Of a DNA stretch of 64,000 nt, positions 50,182 to 57,757 are shown piece by piece. The number at the start of each line of letters is the position of its first letter. The first letter of the stretch is position 1. Location of the stretch: positions 316,931-380,930 of the forward strand of contig JALCLG010000001.1 of NCBI GenBank assembly GCA_022647725.1. The letters are read 5' to 3'. The notes beneath the pieces were generated by a model. It worked only from the letters and a program-made list of their open reading frames with translations, was not told the DNA's origin and ran no database searches. Source of the stretch: Bacilli bacterium. GTDB taxonomy: Bacteria > Bacillota_I > Bacilli_A > RFN20 > CAG-288. Both the position numbers and the translations under genes were made by a program.

Positions 50182-51435
50182 TTACATGATGATCGGATGA
50201 GCTAATCCGATCTTTTTGGCAGTCTTTTTCAGACGGCGTCTTTCTTTGCGGGAGGTATTGAAGACTTTGCCTTCCTGGACGTCTTTCCGTTCATCTTCGA
50301 TCTCGTCCTTGAACATCTCCTCCAAAAGCATCACGCAGTTATCGATGGCAAAGGTCTTGCCATAGTCGGCATACTGACCTTCCAAGGTCGCTTTGACCTC
50401 CGGATGCTGGATGAAATAGTCGATGCGGTCCCGTAAGGAATCGCTGTTGCCCGCCTTGAAAAGACAGCGGCTGTCCAAGGCAAAATGGTTGGTGGCCGAT
50501 AAGGGACTGTCGGAGATGATCGGCACCTTCCCGCAGCTGAAGGCTTCGATGCAGCTGATGGCTTCGGTTTCGGCATCCGAGGCATGGATATAGAGGTCCG
50601 AGTAGCGGATGATCGGAATCAGGTCTTCCTGAGCATGGAAGCCGAAGATGCACGGATTCTTCAGATACTTCCTGCTGAGCTTCCTCAGCTTCTTTTCCAA
50701 AGGGCCCTGACCGGCTAAGATCAGCTGAATCCGATCGTTGTACTTACTCTTGCCGATAGCCTTGATGATGAGATCCTGACGTTTCTCACCGGCATAGCGG
50801 CCAATCATCAGGATGACATATTTGTCTTTAAGACTGTCCGGTTTCTCCGTAGGTTTCGGAATAAAGGCAGGTGCCACGCCATTGGAGATGGCATGAATTG
50901 CATTGGGATAATGATGCTTGATCATCTGATCCTTCATCATCTCGCTGGGAGTATGGACATGACGGGTGTAACGGTACATCCAGTTATAGATAAGCTTATA
51001 AATGATGTTGTTGACCAGCGTGCACTTTCCTAAGTGCAGAGCATAGGAGACGTTCTCCGGCTGCATGTGCATGGCGCTGGTGACCGGGATGCCCATGACC
51101 CGGGCAACCCGGCGGGCTTTCCGTTCAATCAAAAACGGCAGATAGCAGTGAACGATGTCGCTGCCTTTGATGAACTCGGCGATATCCTTCTCATCGGCAT
51201 CGGCGAAGGTCATGCCTTCCTTGGTAATCAGATTGTCGAAGACCGGCACCGTCACTTTCCGGCAACGTAAAATCTTGTAGCCTTCCAGGTCTTTGGCCTT
51301 GGCGGCAGCAGGAATATAGGCAATGACACGGACTTCGTGTCCATGGGATAACAGCACACGGGCTGTCCGCATGCAGGTGCAGGTGGTACCGTTGTTGAGA
51401 TCACCGAAAGTATCCATCACGAAAGTAATAACCAT
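50182..51435 (-). CDS. Family 4 glycosyltransferase, copy A
   Basis: 417 residues. GT-B fold: VITFVMDTFGDLNNGTTCTC at the start (acceptor loop), AISNGVAPAF, LMIGRYAGEKRQDLIIKAI and the donor-binding E-x7-E motif in ASDAETEAISCIEAFSCG. The C-terminus is strongly basic (RKERRRLKKTAKK), suggesting peripheral binding to anionic membrane lipid. It probably adds hexose to diacylglycerol or another lipid. A paralogue of the next gene upstream, with its own promoter. Confidence 0.9.
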   Translation of the reverse strand: MVITFVMDTFGDLNNGTTCTCMRTARVLLSHGHEVRVIAYIPAAAKAKDLEGYKILRCRKVTVPVFDNLITKEGMTFADADEKDIAEFIKGSDIVHCYLPFLIERKARRVARVMGIPVTSAMHMQPENVSYALHLGKCTLVNNIIYKLIYNWMYRYTRHVHTPSEMMKDQMIKHHYPNAIHAISNGVAPAFIPKPTEKPDSLKDKYVILMIGRYAGEKRQDLIIKAIGKSKYNDRIQLILAGQGPLEKKLRKLSRKYLKNPCIFGFHAQEDLIPIIRYSDLYIHASDAETEAISCIEAFSCGKVPIISDSPLSATNHFALDSRCLFKAGNSDSLRDRIDYFIQHPEVKATLEGQYADYGKTFAIDNCVMLLEEMFKDEIEDERKDVQEGKVFNTSRKERRRLKKTAKKIGLAHPIIM

Positions 51436-51460
51436 AGTTTCAGCCTTTCAAAGCGAGACG

Positions 51461-51489
51461 ATTATAAAAGAATCCCACGTGGTAAACAA
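51461..51489 (-). promoter_or_regulatory. Promoter of GT4 copy A
   Basis: TTGTTT (51484-51489) and TATAAT (51461-51466) on the minus strand with a 17-nt spacer. Confidence 0.75.
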
Positions 51490-51522
51490 TGGTTAAATGT
51501 ACAAATCGTTCAAAAGTGTTAA

Positions 51523-52779
51523 CTAAAAGATGACCGGATTCTCGATTCCGGCTTTCCTGGCCGCCACTTTGAGGCGGTGGCGTTCCCGGAGGGAAGTCCG
51601 GTAGGCCCGATGCTGACGTTTATCTTCCTGATCGTCCTTGATGGCTTTTTCAAACATGGCTTCCAGCTTCTTAACGCAGCCATCCAAGGCAAAGGTCTTG
51701 CCATAGGCGACATACTTCTTGCTGATCTCCTCCTTGGCTTCCGGATGCTGGATGAAATACTCGATTCTTTCCCGTAAGGATTCGCTCTTGCCGGCTTTGA
51801 AAAGACAGCGCGGATCCAAGGCAAAATGATTGGTGGCGGAGACTTTGCTGTCGGAGATGATCGGCACCTTGCCGCAGCTGAAGGCTTCGATGCAGCTGAT
51901 GGCTTCGCTCTCGGCATCGGAGGCATGGACATAAAGGTCCGAGTAGTTGATGATCTTCAACAGTTCATCCTGAGTCACGAACTCAAAACGGACTGGATTG
52001 GCCAGGTATTTGTCGCTGAGCTTCTGATAGCACTTCTTCTTCGGTCCCTGACCGCAGAGGATCAGCTGGATCTTGGCATTGTAGGAGCTCTTGCCGATGG
52101 CCTTGATCAGGAGATCCTGACGTTTCTCACCGGAAAGACGGCCGATCATCAGGATGACGTACTTGTCCTTGAGATCGTCCGGCTTCGGTGTCGGAGTCGG
52201 CACGAATCTGGCACTGACGCCGTTGGAGATGGCGAAGATGTCGTTTTTGTAGTTATGGGCGATCATCTGCTTCTTCATCATCTCACTGGGGGTATGGACG
52301 TTCTGGGTGTAGTGATACATCCAGCCGTTGAACAGAAAATAAATAAGTGCGTTGACAAGATGGCTGTGTCCCATGCCGATGTTGTAGGAGACGTTCTCGG
52401 GCTGGACATGCATCGCGCTGGTGACCGGAATGCCCATGGCCTTGGCGATGAGACGGACCTGCATCTCGAGTTTGAAGGGCATCATCAGATGGACGAGGTC
52501 GCTGCCTTTGAGGAACTCCTTGACCTTGGGATAGTCGTCCTTGGTAAGCTTGGCTAAGAACATGCCGTTTTCATCGATGATGGGATTGAAGACGCCGAAG
52601 TTGATCTTCACCGGGGAAAGGATGTCGTATTGGGATAAGTCGCTATGGTCCTTGGGGACGAAGGCAATGAAGCGGACGGTATGGCCATGCTCACGCAAAA
52701 CCGCGGCCGTGCGCATCGCGGTCACCGTGGTTCCGTTATTCGTAGCACCGATCATATCGATGACAAAGGTAATGACCAC
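51523..52779 (-). CDS. Family 4 glycosyltransferase, copy B
   Basis: 418 residues from GTG 52779 (VVITFVIDMIGATNNGTTV), which aligns with the ATG of copy A. A TTG at 52833 is in frame but is itself the promoter -35 hexamer. Motifs: AISNGVSARFVP, LMIGRLSGEKRQDLLIKAI and ASDAESEAISCIEAFSCG. The basic C-terminus (RHRLKVAARKAG) resembles copy A. The two proteins are alike along their full length, so this is a tandem duplication, perhaps serving successive steps of glycolipid synthesis. Confidence 0.9.
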   Translation of the reverse strand: MVITFVIDMIGATNNGTTVTAMRTAAVLREHGHTVRFIAFVPKDHSDLSQYDILSPVKINFGVFNPIIDENGMFLAKLTKDDYPKVKEFLKGSDLVHLMMPFKLEMQVRLIAKAMGIPVTSAMHVQPENVSYNIGMGHSHLVNALIYFLFNGWMYHYTQNVHTPSEMMKKQMIAHNYKNDIFAISNGVSARFVPTPTPKPDDLKDKYVILMIGRLSGEKRQDLLIKAIGKSSYNAKIQLILCGQGPKKKCYQKLSDKYLANPVRFEFVTQDELLKIINYSDLYVHASDAESEAISCIEAFSCGKVPIISDSKVSATNHFALDPRCLFKAGKSESLRERIEYFIQHPEAKEEISKKYVAYGKTFALDGCVKKLEAMFEKAIKDDQEDKRQHRAYRTSLRERHRLKVAARKAGIENPVIF

Positions 52780-52804
52780 GCTAAGAGGATCCTTTCTGTC
52801 TTTT

Positions 52805-52833
52805 ATTATACGGGAGTAAAGGGAAACTGACAA
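52805..52833 (-). promoter_or_regulatory. Promoter of GT4 copy B
   Basis: TTGTCA (52828-52833) and TATAAT (52805-52810) on the minus strand with a 17-nt spacer. It sets the start codon at GTG 52779. Confidence 0.8.
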
Positions 52834-52850
52834 GCGCCAGGCTGTTTCAG

Positions 52851-53522
52851 TTAGCCAAGCCTCGGTTCGTCGTTATCTTCCCGTTTTCCCAGCCATAAAG
52901 GAGAAATAGCAAAATCATTTTTGCGGAGGCCGATCTCGACAGGAAAAACGAGACGGTAGGCATTGAGAAACATCCGTTTGGAATCATCGTCGGTATACTT
53001 CTTATCGCCCAACAAGGTCAGGCCTAATGTCTTCAAAGCCAGACGGATCTGGTTCTTCCGTCCGGTGAGGATCTGAATGCTTAAGACGGTCCCTAATTTG
53101 TTGGTATGATCCGCCTTAATCAAAGTGATGGCTTTCTTGCCTTCGCTGGGATCATGGGTGACATAGGTATTGCCGGAACGTTCATCATAGGCCAGGTATT
53201 CTTCGACTTTGAACTGTTTGCCGTCGGGGATTTTCTCCTTGACGATGGCCTCATAGTAGCGGCCGACATCCTCTCGTTCAAAAGCCAGCTGCAGATCATC
53301 CTTCATGCCAAAGGATTTGGCAAAGATGACTAAGCCCGAGGTATCCCGGTCCAGCCGGTGCACGACAAAGACGCGCTGACGCTTCTGGTTCAGGTAGTCT
53401 CTCACATAATGGTAAAGGTTATGGTAGGGGTCGTTATCCGTGCCGATCGTCAAGAGGCCGGACTTCTTGGTCACCACCAGAATCTCTTTGTCTTCGTAGA
53501 CGGTATCAAATGATCTTTTCAT
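52851..53522 (-). CDS. RluA-family pseudouridine synthase
   Basis: 223 residues without an S4 domain. The start is YEDKEILVVTKKSGLLT, the catalytic motif is VVHRLDRDTSGLVIFAKS (Asp in HRLDRDTSG), and ILTGRKNQIRLALKTLG is a typical RluA region. It isomerises uridine in rRNA or tRNA; the lack of S4 suits small RluA/RluE-like or YjbO-type enzymes. It stands alone, upstream of the GT4 pair. Confidence 0.9.
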   Translation of the reverse strand: MKRSFDTVYEDKEILVVTKKSGLLTIGTDNDPYHNLYHYVRDYLNQKRQRVFVVHRLDRDTSGLVIFAKSFGMKDDLQLAFEREDVGRYYEAIVKEKIPDGKQFKVEEYLAYDERSGNTYVTHDPSEGKKAITLIKADHTNKLGTVLSIQILTGRKNQIRLALKTLGLTLLGDKKYTDDDSKRMFLNAYRLVFPVEIGLRKNDFAISPLWLGKREDNDEPRLG

Positions 53523-53582
53523 AGGTCTCTATTCTACCTTATCCGGCGTAGAATAAGAAAGGATAAGAAGGAGATAACCGGT

Positions 53583-54059
53583 ATGACCAAAGCAGAGATC
53601 ATTGAGTCCTTAGGTCTGGAGAAGCATCCGGAAGGCGGCTATTTCAGGCAGACCTATGTCAGCCGGGACAACACGGAGGGAAGACCCCTTTATTCTTCCA
53701 TCCTGTTTCTGCTCTCCCCAGGGGATGTCAGCCATCTCCATGTCTTACAGGAGGATGAGCTCTGGTATTACCAGGAAGGGAAGGCAACATCCATCTATGA
53801 GGTAACACCAAAAGGAAAGCTGATCGTCACCAAGCTGGGGCCGAATACAAAGCACGGCGAAGTGCTTCAGTATCTGGTCCGGAAAGGCAACATCTTCGGA
53901 TCCCGGATGGATTTCAAGACCGGCTACAGTGTGGTAGGCTGCCTGGTGGCCCCGGCCTTTACCTACGATCACTTCCACCTGGTCAGTGAAAAAGAGCTGC
54001 CAGCCATGGCAGCCCAAGATCTCGATCGAATCCGTCCGCTGCTCATCGCCAAAGAATAA
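53583..54059 (+). CDS. DUF985 cupin-domain protein
   Basis: 158 residues. The start is LGLEKHPEGGYFRQTYVS, then SSILFLLSPGDVSHLHVL, EDELWYYQEGK, then VGCLVAPAFTYDHFHLV, a clear match to the DUF985 cupin family with its conserved His/Glu barrel residues. Family function is unclear; structures suggest small-molecule or sugar binding. It is a single gene between the divergent rlu-family gene and the convergent DinJ-like gene. Confidence 0.88.
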   Translation: MTKAEIIESLGLEKHPEGGYFRQTYVSRDNTEGRPLYSSILFLLSPGDVSHLHVLQEDELWYYQEGKATSIYEVTPKGKLIVTKLGPNTKHGEVLQYLVRKGNIFGSRMDFKTGYSVVGCLVAPAFTYDHFHLVSEKELPAMAAQDLDRIRPLLIAKE

Positions 54060-54067
54060 GATAACAA

Positions 54068-54397
54068 TCAGGATTTCTGAGTGAGTCTCCTGATAGCAAA
54101 CACCGCCGTCTCATAGTCAATATCCCCATTGACGTAAAGGTGGATGATTTTCTTGGCTTTAGGAGAAGGCTCCTTGCCACCCGTCATGTTAATGGCATAA
54201 GCAAGTCTTTCTGTTTTTTCCTTGTTGTTTTCTTTCGGCAGTGCCACCTCAAAAGGAAAAGCCTTTTGATAGACCAACTGCTGCAGAAACATATTGACGG
54301 CATAGGAAGTGTTCACGCCCAAACGGGAAAGGATGTCCTCACTTTCCTTCTTCAGTCTGGGATCAATCCGAATATGAATTGTTTCTGTCTTTTCCAT
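54068..54397 (-). CDS. RelB/DinJ-family antitoxin, orphan
   Basis: 109 residues from ATG 54397 (AGGAG 8 nt upstream). The ribbon-helix-helix start TETIHIRIDPRLKKESEDIL, then LGVNTSYAVNMFLQQLVYQK and FPFEVALP, is diagnostic of DinJ. A C-terminal extension (KKIIHLYVNGDIDYETAVFA) is unusual. No RelE/YafQ toxin gene lies on either side: downstream is the convergent cupin gene and upstream 370 nt is non-coding. The likely operator at 54422-54441 suggests autoregulation. Confidence 0.88.
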   Translation of the reverse strand: MEKTETIHIRIDPRLKKESEDILSRLGVNTSYAVNMFLQQLVYQKAFPFEVALPKENNKEKTERLAYAINMTGGKEPSPKAKKIIHLYVNGDIDYETAVFAIRRLTQKS

Positions 54398-54421
54398 GGA
54401 GAGGTCTCCTTTAAGAATAAT

Positions 54422-54441
54422 TGTATCACTTTTGGTATACA
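54422..54441. promoter_or_regulatory. Imperfect palindrome, candidate DinJ operator
   Basis: TGTATCAC-TTTT-GGTATACA (TGTAT/ATACA arms) overlaps the minus-strand TACAAT -10-like box of the antitoxin gene. A second GTATACCAAAA half-site lies at 54626-54636. Confidence 0.55.
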
Positions 54442-54735
54442 TTTTATAGGATACCTTGGACGGATGGCAGCCGTCAATAATCCAAAGAATGTTTCCAATT
54501 CTTGGATAGCTGGGCGTTCTAAGCAAAATGAAAAACATAGGAAGTGCTTTTCCTGCTTCCAATCGATTGAAATAGCAGGAAAAAGAGATGATCTGTTTTC
54601 TGTTTCTTATCAGTGGGAACTAATAGTATACCAAAAAAATGAGGCTTTGCTGACCTGTAATTGCTTTCATCCGAAAAGTATCGGAAGCAAGGCAAAATCC
54701 GATAAAAAATCTAGGCTCTTTTCCGGAAGACAGGT
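54442..54735. other. Non-coding stretch between dinJ-like and upp
   Basis: About 290 nt with no supported gene. It holds a DinJ-type half-site (54626-54636) and a hairpin TTGCTT/AAGCAA with an inner CCGA/TCGG (54661-54690). Confidence 0.5.
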
Positions 54736-54741
54736 TATAAT
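54736..54741 (+). promoter_or_regulatory. -10 box of upp
   Basis: TATAAT 30 nt above the upp ATG. The -35 is weak. Confidence 0.5.
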
Positions 54742-54771
54742 GAATACCTAGGAAAGCGAGGGTTTGTGCCT

Positions 54772-55428
54772 ATGGAAAACTTCGACATTAAGAATTACCC
54801 CAATGTCACCGTCCTAGATCATCCGTTACTCAAGCATAAGATTACGTTATTAAGAGATGTCAATACCGGTACCAATGAGTTCCGCCATCTGGTGAAGGAA
54901 ATCGCCATCATGGAAGGCTATGAAGCCTTACGGGATCTCCCCACCGAAATGATTGAGGTTCAGACCCCGATCGAAAAGGCGATGGAGCCGGTTGTCTCCG
55001 GAAAGAAGCTCTGCTTCGTTCCGATTCTCCGTGCCGGACTCGGCATGGTGGATGGTCTTCTCGAGCTGGTGCCGTCGGCCAAGGTCGGTCATATCGGCCT
55101 CTACCGGGATGAAGTCACGCATAAGCCGCATGAATACTATTGCAAACTGCCGTATAACCTCGAAGAAAGAGATATCTATCTGCTGGATCCGATGTTTGCG
55201 ACCGGCGGTTCGGCCTTAGGTGCCGTTGAGCTGCTGAAGCAGCATGGCGCCAAGAACATCCACTTCATCGCCATCATCGCCGCACCGGAAGGCATCGCTG
55301 CCTTCTGCAAGGTCAATCCGGATATTCCGGTCACCATCGGCTGTCTGGATCGTTGCCTCAATGAGAATGCCTACATCTGCCCGGGTCTGGGCGATGCCGG
55401 CGATCGTATCTTCGGAACGGTGAAGTAA
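54772..55428 (+). CDS. upp: Uracil phosphoribosyltransferase
   Basis: 218 residues from ATG 54772 (GAGGG 9 nt upstream); a GTG two codons earlier is possible. Motifs: LDHPLLKHKITLLRD, VPILRAGLGMVDGLLELVPS (uracil/PRPP loop), YLLDPMFATGGSALGAVELL (PRPP-binding site) and the C-terminal YICPGLGDAGDRIFGT. It salvages uracil to UMP. The gene ends with a classic terminator. Confidence 0.96.
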   Translation: MENFDIKNYPNVTVLDHPLLKHKITLLRDVNTGTNEFRHLVKEIAIMEGYEALRDLPTEMIEVQTPIEKAMEPVVSGKKLCFVPILRAGLGMVDGLLELVPSAKVGHIGLYRDEVTHKPHEYYCKLPYNLEERDIYLLDPMFATGGSALGAVELLKQHGAKNIHFIAIIAAPEGIAAFCKVNPDIPVTIGCLDRCLNENAYICPGLGDAGDRIFGTVK

Positions 55429-55433
55429 AGCAG

Positions 55434-55461
55434 ACGCTGGCGGGAAACCGCCAGCGTTTTT
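55434..55461 (+). terminator. Intrinsic terminator after upp
   Basis: A 10-bp GC-rich stem ACGCTGGCGG/CCGCCAGCGT with a GAAA tetraloop and TTTTTC. Confidence 0.92.
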
Positions 55462-55502
55462 CTTTGATTCTTAGCGTTTTTGGATTCTTAGCGTGAAAAA
55501 AG

Positions 55503-55531
55503 TTGACATCCGCTGATGTCTCGTCTATACT
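55503..55531 (+). promoter_or_regulatory. Promoter of infC-rpmI-rplT
   Basis: Consensus TTGACA (55503-55508) and TATACT (55526-55531) with a 17-nt spacer, the best promoter in the window. Confidence 0.9.
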
Positions 55532-55537
55532 TATTAA

Positions 55538-55748
55538 CGCGAAAAATCGCATATAGGAAAGCAGAACGCCCGTTCTCACCTGACTGGATAATGTTCCGGT
55601 AGGTCAAATGCCTAACAAAAAGATGACTGCTTGCTGTCCATTGAGTTGGGCAGGGTGTTAGCGGATCATCCTCAAAGCATTGTCAAAGCGGGCTCCTGTG
55701 ATTCGGAGTCCGCTTTTTCGTTAAGTATCTCGATGGAGGAATAGTCTT
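55538..55748 (+). promoter_or_regulatory. L20-type ribosomal leader (attenuator) of infC-rpmI-rplT
   Basis: A 210-nt structured leader between the promoter and infC that ends in an intrinsic terminator (55685-55718). In Bacilli, L20 binds such leaders and promotes termination to balance IF3, L35 and L20. The gene order and position match; the exact L20-binding fold was not computed. Confidence 0.75.
55685..55718 (+). terminator. Attenuator terminator in the infC leader
   Basis: A 12-bp stem (55685-55696 with 55705-55716, one G-U) followed by TT and a short gap to the infC SD. Confidence 0.85.
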
Positions 55749-56303
55749 ATAACAAACGATTATCAGTCGAAGCCGTCGTTCCGGCCGAGAGGGAATTACA
55801 ATTCCGACTTGGTCAATGAGAGGATTCATTTCAAGGAAGTCCTGCTGATTGGACCTAATGGTGAGTCTTTCGGTGTTGTCCCGATGCGTGTAGCCCTGCA
55901 GAAGTCCATGGATCTGAATATGGATATTCTCTGCGTTTCGCCCCAGGCCAATCCGCCTGTCTGCCGAATCCTCGACTACGGCAAGTTCAAATTCGACAAG
56001 GACAAAAAAGAAAGAGAAGCCAAGAAGAACCAAAAGAGGACTGTCATCAAGGAAATCCGCTTCACGGCCACAACCGATAAGCACGATCTTGAAACCAAGG
56101 CCAAGGCAGGCATCAAATTCCTGCAGGATGGCATGAAGGTCAAGGTTGCCGTCTTCATCAAGGGCAGAATGTCGCAGCGTATGGATATTGTCACGGCCAC
56201 GCTGAACTACTTCCTTGATCAGATCAAAGACTACGGTATTGTCGAGGGTTCTCCGGAAATGCTGGGTCGGGATTACTTCGTGATGGTTAGTCCCAAGAAA
56301 TAG
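55749..56303 (+). CDS. infC: Translation initiation factor IF-3, probable AUA start
   Basis: IF-3 core: LVNERIHFKEVLLIGPNGES, PPVCRILDYGKFKFDK, KEIRFTATTDKHDLETK, and a C-terminal IF3-C domain. No ATG, GTG or TTG suits the start: TTG 55809 has no SD. GGAGG (55735-55739) lies 9 nt before an in-frame ATA (55749), from which the frame reads TNDYQSKPSFRPRGNYNSDL into the core, giving 184 residues. E. coli infC uses AUU, letting IF3 repress its own synthesis by start-codon discrimination. AUA here would do the same; this is inference. First gene of the L35/L20 operon. Confidence 0.88.
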   Translation: MTNDYQSKPSFRPRGNYNSDLVNERIHFKEVLLIGPNGESFGVVPMRVALQKSMDLNMDILCVSPQANPPVCRILDYGKFKFDKDKKEREAKKNQKRTVIKEIRFTATTDKHDLETKAKAGIKFLQDGMKVKVAVFIKGRMSQRMDIVTATLNYFLDQIKDYGIVEGSPEMLGRDYFVMVSPKK

Positions 56304-56314
56304 GAGGTATCACT

Positions 56315-56509
56315 ATGCCTAAAATGAAGAGTAAGCGTGGGGCTGTTAAGAGATTTAAGATTACGGCGACGGGAAAGATCAAGAAGTGGAATCAGAACAC
56401 TTCCCACCTCTCGCACAACAAGCAGCACAAGAACATCGTTCACAACCGTAAGGCCAGATATTTAAACAATGTTCAGACCATCAAGATGAAGGGCCTTATC
56501 AGTCGTTAA
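56315..56509 (+). CDS. rpmI: 50S ribosomal protein L35
   Basis: 64 residues, highly basic: MPKMKSKRGAVKRFKITATG and HLSHNKQHKNIVHNRKARYL match bL35. AGGAGG lies upstream; it starts 11 nt after infC. Part of the infC-rpmI-rplT operon. Confidence 0.97.
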   Translation: MPKMKSKRGAVKRFKITATGKIKKWNQNTSHLSHNKQHKNIVHNRKARYLNNVQTIKMKGLISR

Positions 56510-56529
56510 ACGAAAGAGGTAATTGAATC

Positions 56530-56898
56530 ATGAGAGTCAAGGGTGGAACCGTCCGACACGCTAACCGTAAGCGTATCATGAAGAGAGCCGAAGGTTTCTT
56601 CGGTGCCCGTCATAGACTGTATAAGACTGCTAAAGAATCCGTGATGAGAGCTGATTGGTATGCTTTCAACGGACGTAAGGAACGTAAACAGGACTATCGT
56701 AAGCTTTGGATCCGCCGTATCTCGGCTGCCTGCAAAGCCAACAATACCAGCTATTCGCAGTTCATGTATGGCCTCAAGTTAGCCAACATCGAGCTTAACC
56801 GCAAGATGCTCAGTGAGCTTGCTGCCACGAACCCGACTGAGTTCAAGGCTTTAGTCGACAGTGCCAACAAGGCCATTGCCGCTAACGTCAAGAAGTAG
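56530..56898 (+). CDS. rplT: 50S ribosomal protein L20
   Basis: 122 residues: MRVKGGTVRHANRKRIMKRA, GFFGARHRLYKTAKESVMRA, DYRKLWIRRISAACKANN and YSQFMYGLKLANIELNRKML match bL20. It assembles early on 23S rRNA and is the likely regulator of its own operon through the leader at 55538-55748. AGAGG precedes the ATG. Confidence 0.97.
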   Translation: MRVKGGTVRHANRKRIMKRAEGFFGARHRLYKTAKESVMRADWYAFNGRKERKQDYRKLWIRRISAACKANNTSYSQFMYGLKLANIELNRKMLSELAATNPTEFKALVDSANKAIAANVKK

Positions 56899-56913
56899 TC
56901 GTCATCAGCACAG

Positions 56914-56941
56914 AAAAGACCGCCTGAAAGGGCGGTTTTTT
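56914..56941 (+). terminator. Intrinsic terminator after rplT
   Basis: ACCGCC (56919-56924) pairs with GGCGGT (56931-56936), followed by TTTTT. Confidence 0.85.
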
Positions 56942-57049
56942 GGTGGCATAAGTGTCTTCATACCCTATCAGTTCATGCCGTTTCCGTGCTAGAATGAGGG
57001 GTAGAAACCAACTCTTCTTCTCAATAAAGGATACTTAGGTGATTAACTT

Positions 57050-57754
57050 ATGAGAATCGCACTCGTCGACGACGACAAGAAAGTCACCGATCAGATGTCC
57101 ATGTTTCTGAACCGCTACAGTACAGAGACCGGTTTATCTTTTGCGGTGTATCCTTTTCATGATTCCCTGGAGTTCCTCAACAAGTACTGCCATAACTTCG
57201 ATCTCATTTTCCTGGACATCCAGATGCCCGGACTCGATGGCATGAGCCTGGCGGAGAAAATCCGGGAGAAGCAGGATACGACACCTATCGTCTTCTTGAC
57301 GGATTACAGTCAGTTTGCCATCGAAGGCTATACCGTCAATGCCATCGACTACATTCTCAAACCTCTCACCTATGAGGCCCTGAAGCTGAAGATGGTCCGT
57401 ATTTTAAGAGATATCAAGACGACCAGCGACAGCAATCTTGTCTTTACCTGCAAAGGCAAAGTCTATACCTTCGACAGTTCCGACATCACCTATTTCTCGG
57501 TCAACGGCCATTTCATCACCATCCATACGGATGCCACGACGGTATCCTTCCGGGGCAAACTGGGAGACATCGAGGAACGAGTCTCGGGACTGGGATTCTC
57601 CCTATGCAACAAATGCTTTCTCGTCAATCTCAGCCATGTCGATAATATGAAATGGTATTTCGTTAAGGTTGGAAAAGATGTTCTTAAGGTTTCTCACCCT
57701 CGTAAAAAGTATTTCAAGCATGACCTTATCCAGTATCTGACAGGAGAAAAATAG
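57050..57754 (+). CDS. LytTR-family response regulator (AgrA/ComE-like)
   Basis: 234 residues. The receiver domain starts IALVDDDKKV, with phospho-acceptor Asp56 in IFLDIQMPGLDGM, Thr in VFLTDYSQF and Lys in DYILKPL. The LytTR domain (about 130-234) has TYFSVNGHFITIHT and NKCFLVNLSHVDNM. It binds direct-repeat sites as a dimer. The AGGTGA site lies 7 nt above the ATG; an extended -10 (TGC-TAGAAT) is near 56987. The kinase gene follows after 3 nt. No obvious peptide pheromone gene was found. Confidence 0.93.
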   Translation: MRIALVDDDKKVTDQMSMFLNRYSTETGLSFAVYPFHDSLEFLNKYCHNFDLIFLDIQMPGLDGMSLAEKIREKQDTTPIVFLTDYSQFAIEGYTVNAIDYILKPLTYEALKLKMVRILRDIKTTSDSNLVFTCKGKVYTFDSSDITYFSVNGHFITIHTDATTVSFRGKLGDIEERVSGLGFSLCNKCFLVNLSHVDNMKWYFVKVGKDVLKVSHPRKKYFKHDLIQYLTGEK

Positions 57755-57757
57755 GCT

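Noticed and set aside
55809-55811. TTG as the infC start
   Set aside because: It has no SD and would remove a plausible N-terminal extension, while a strong SD lies in register with ATA 55749.
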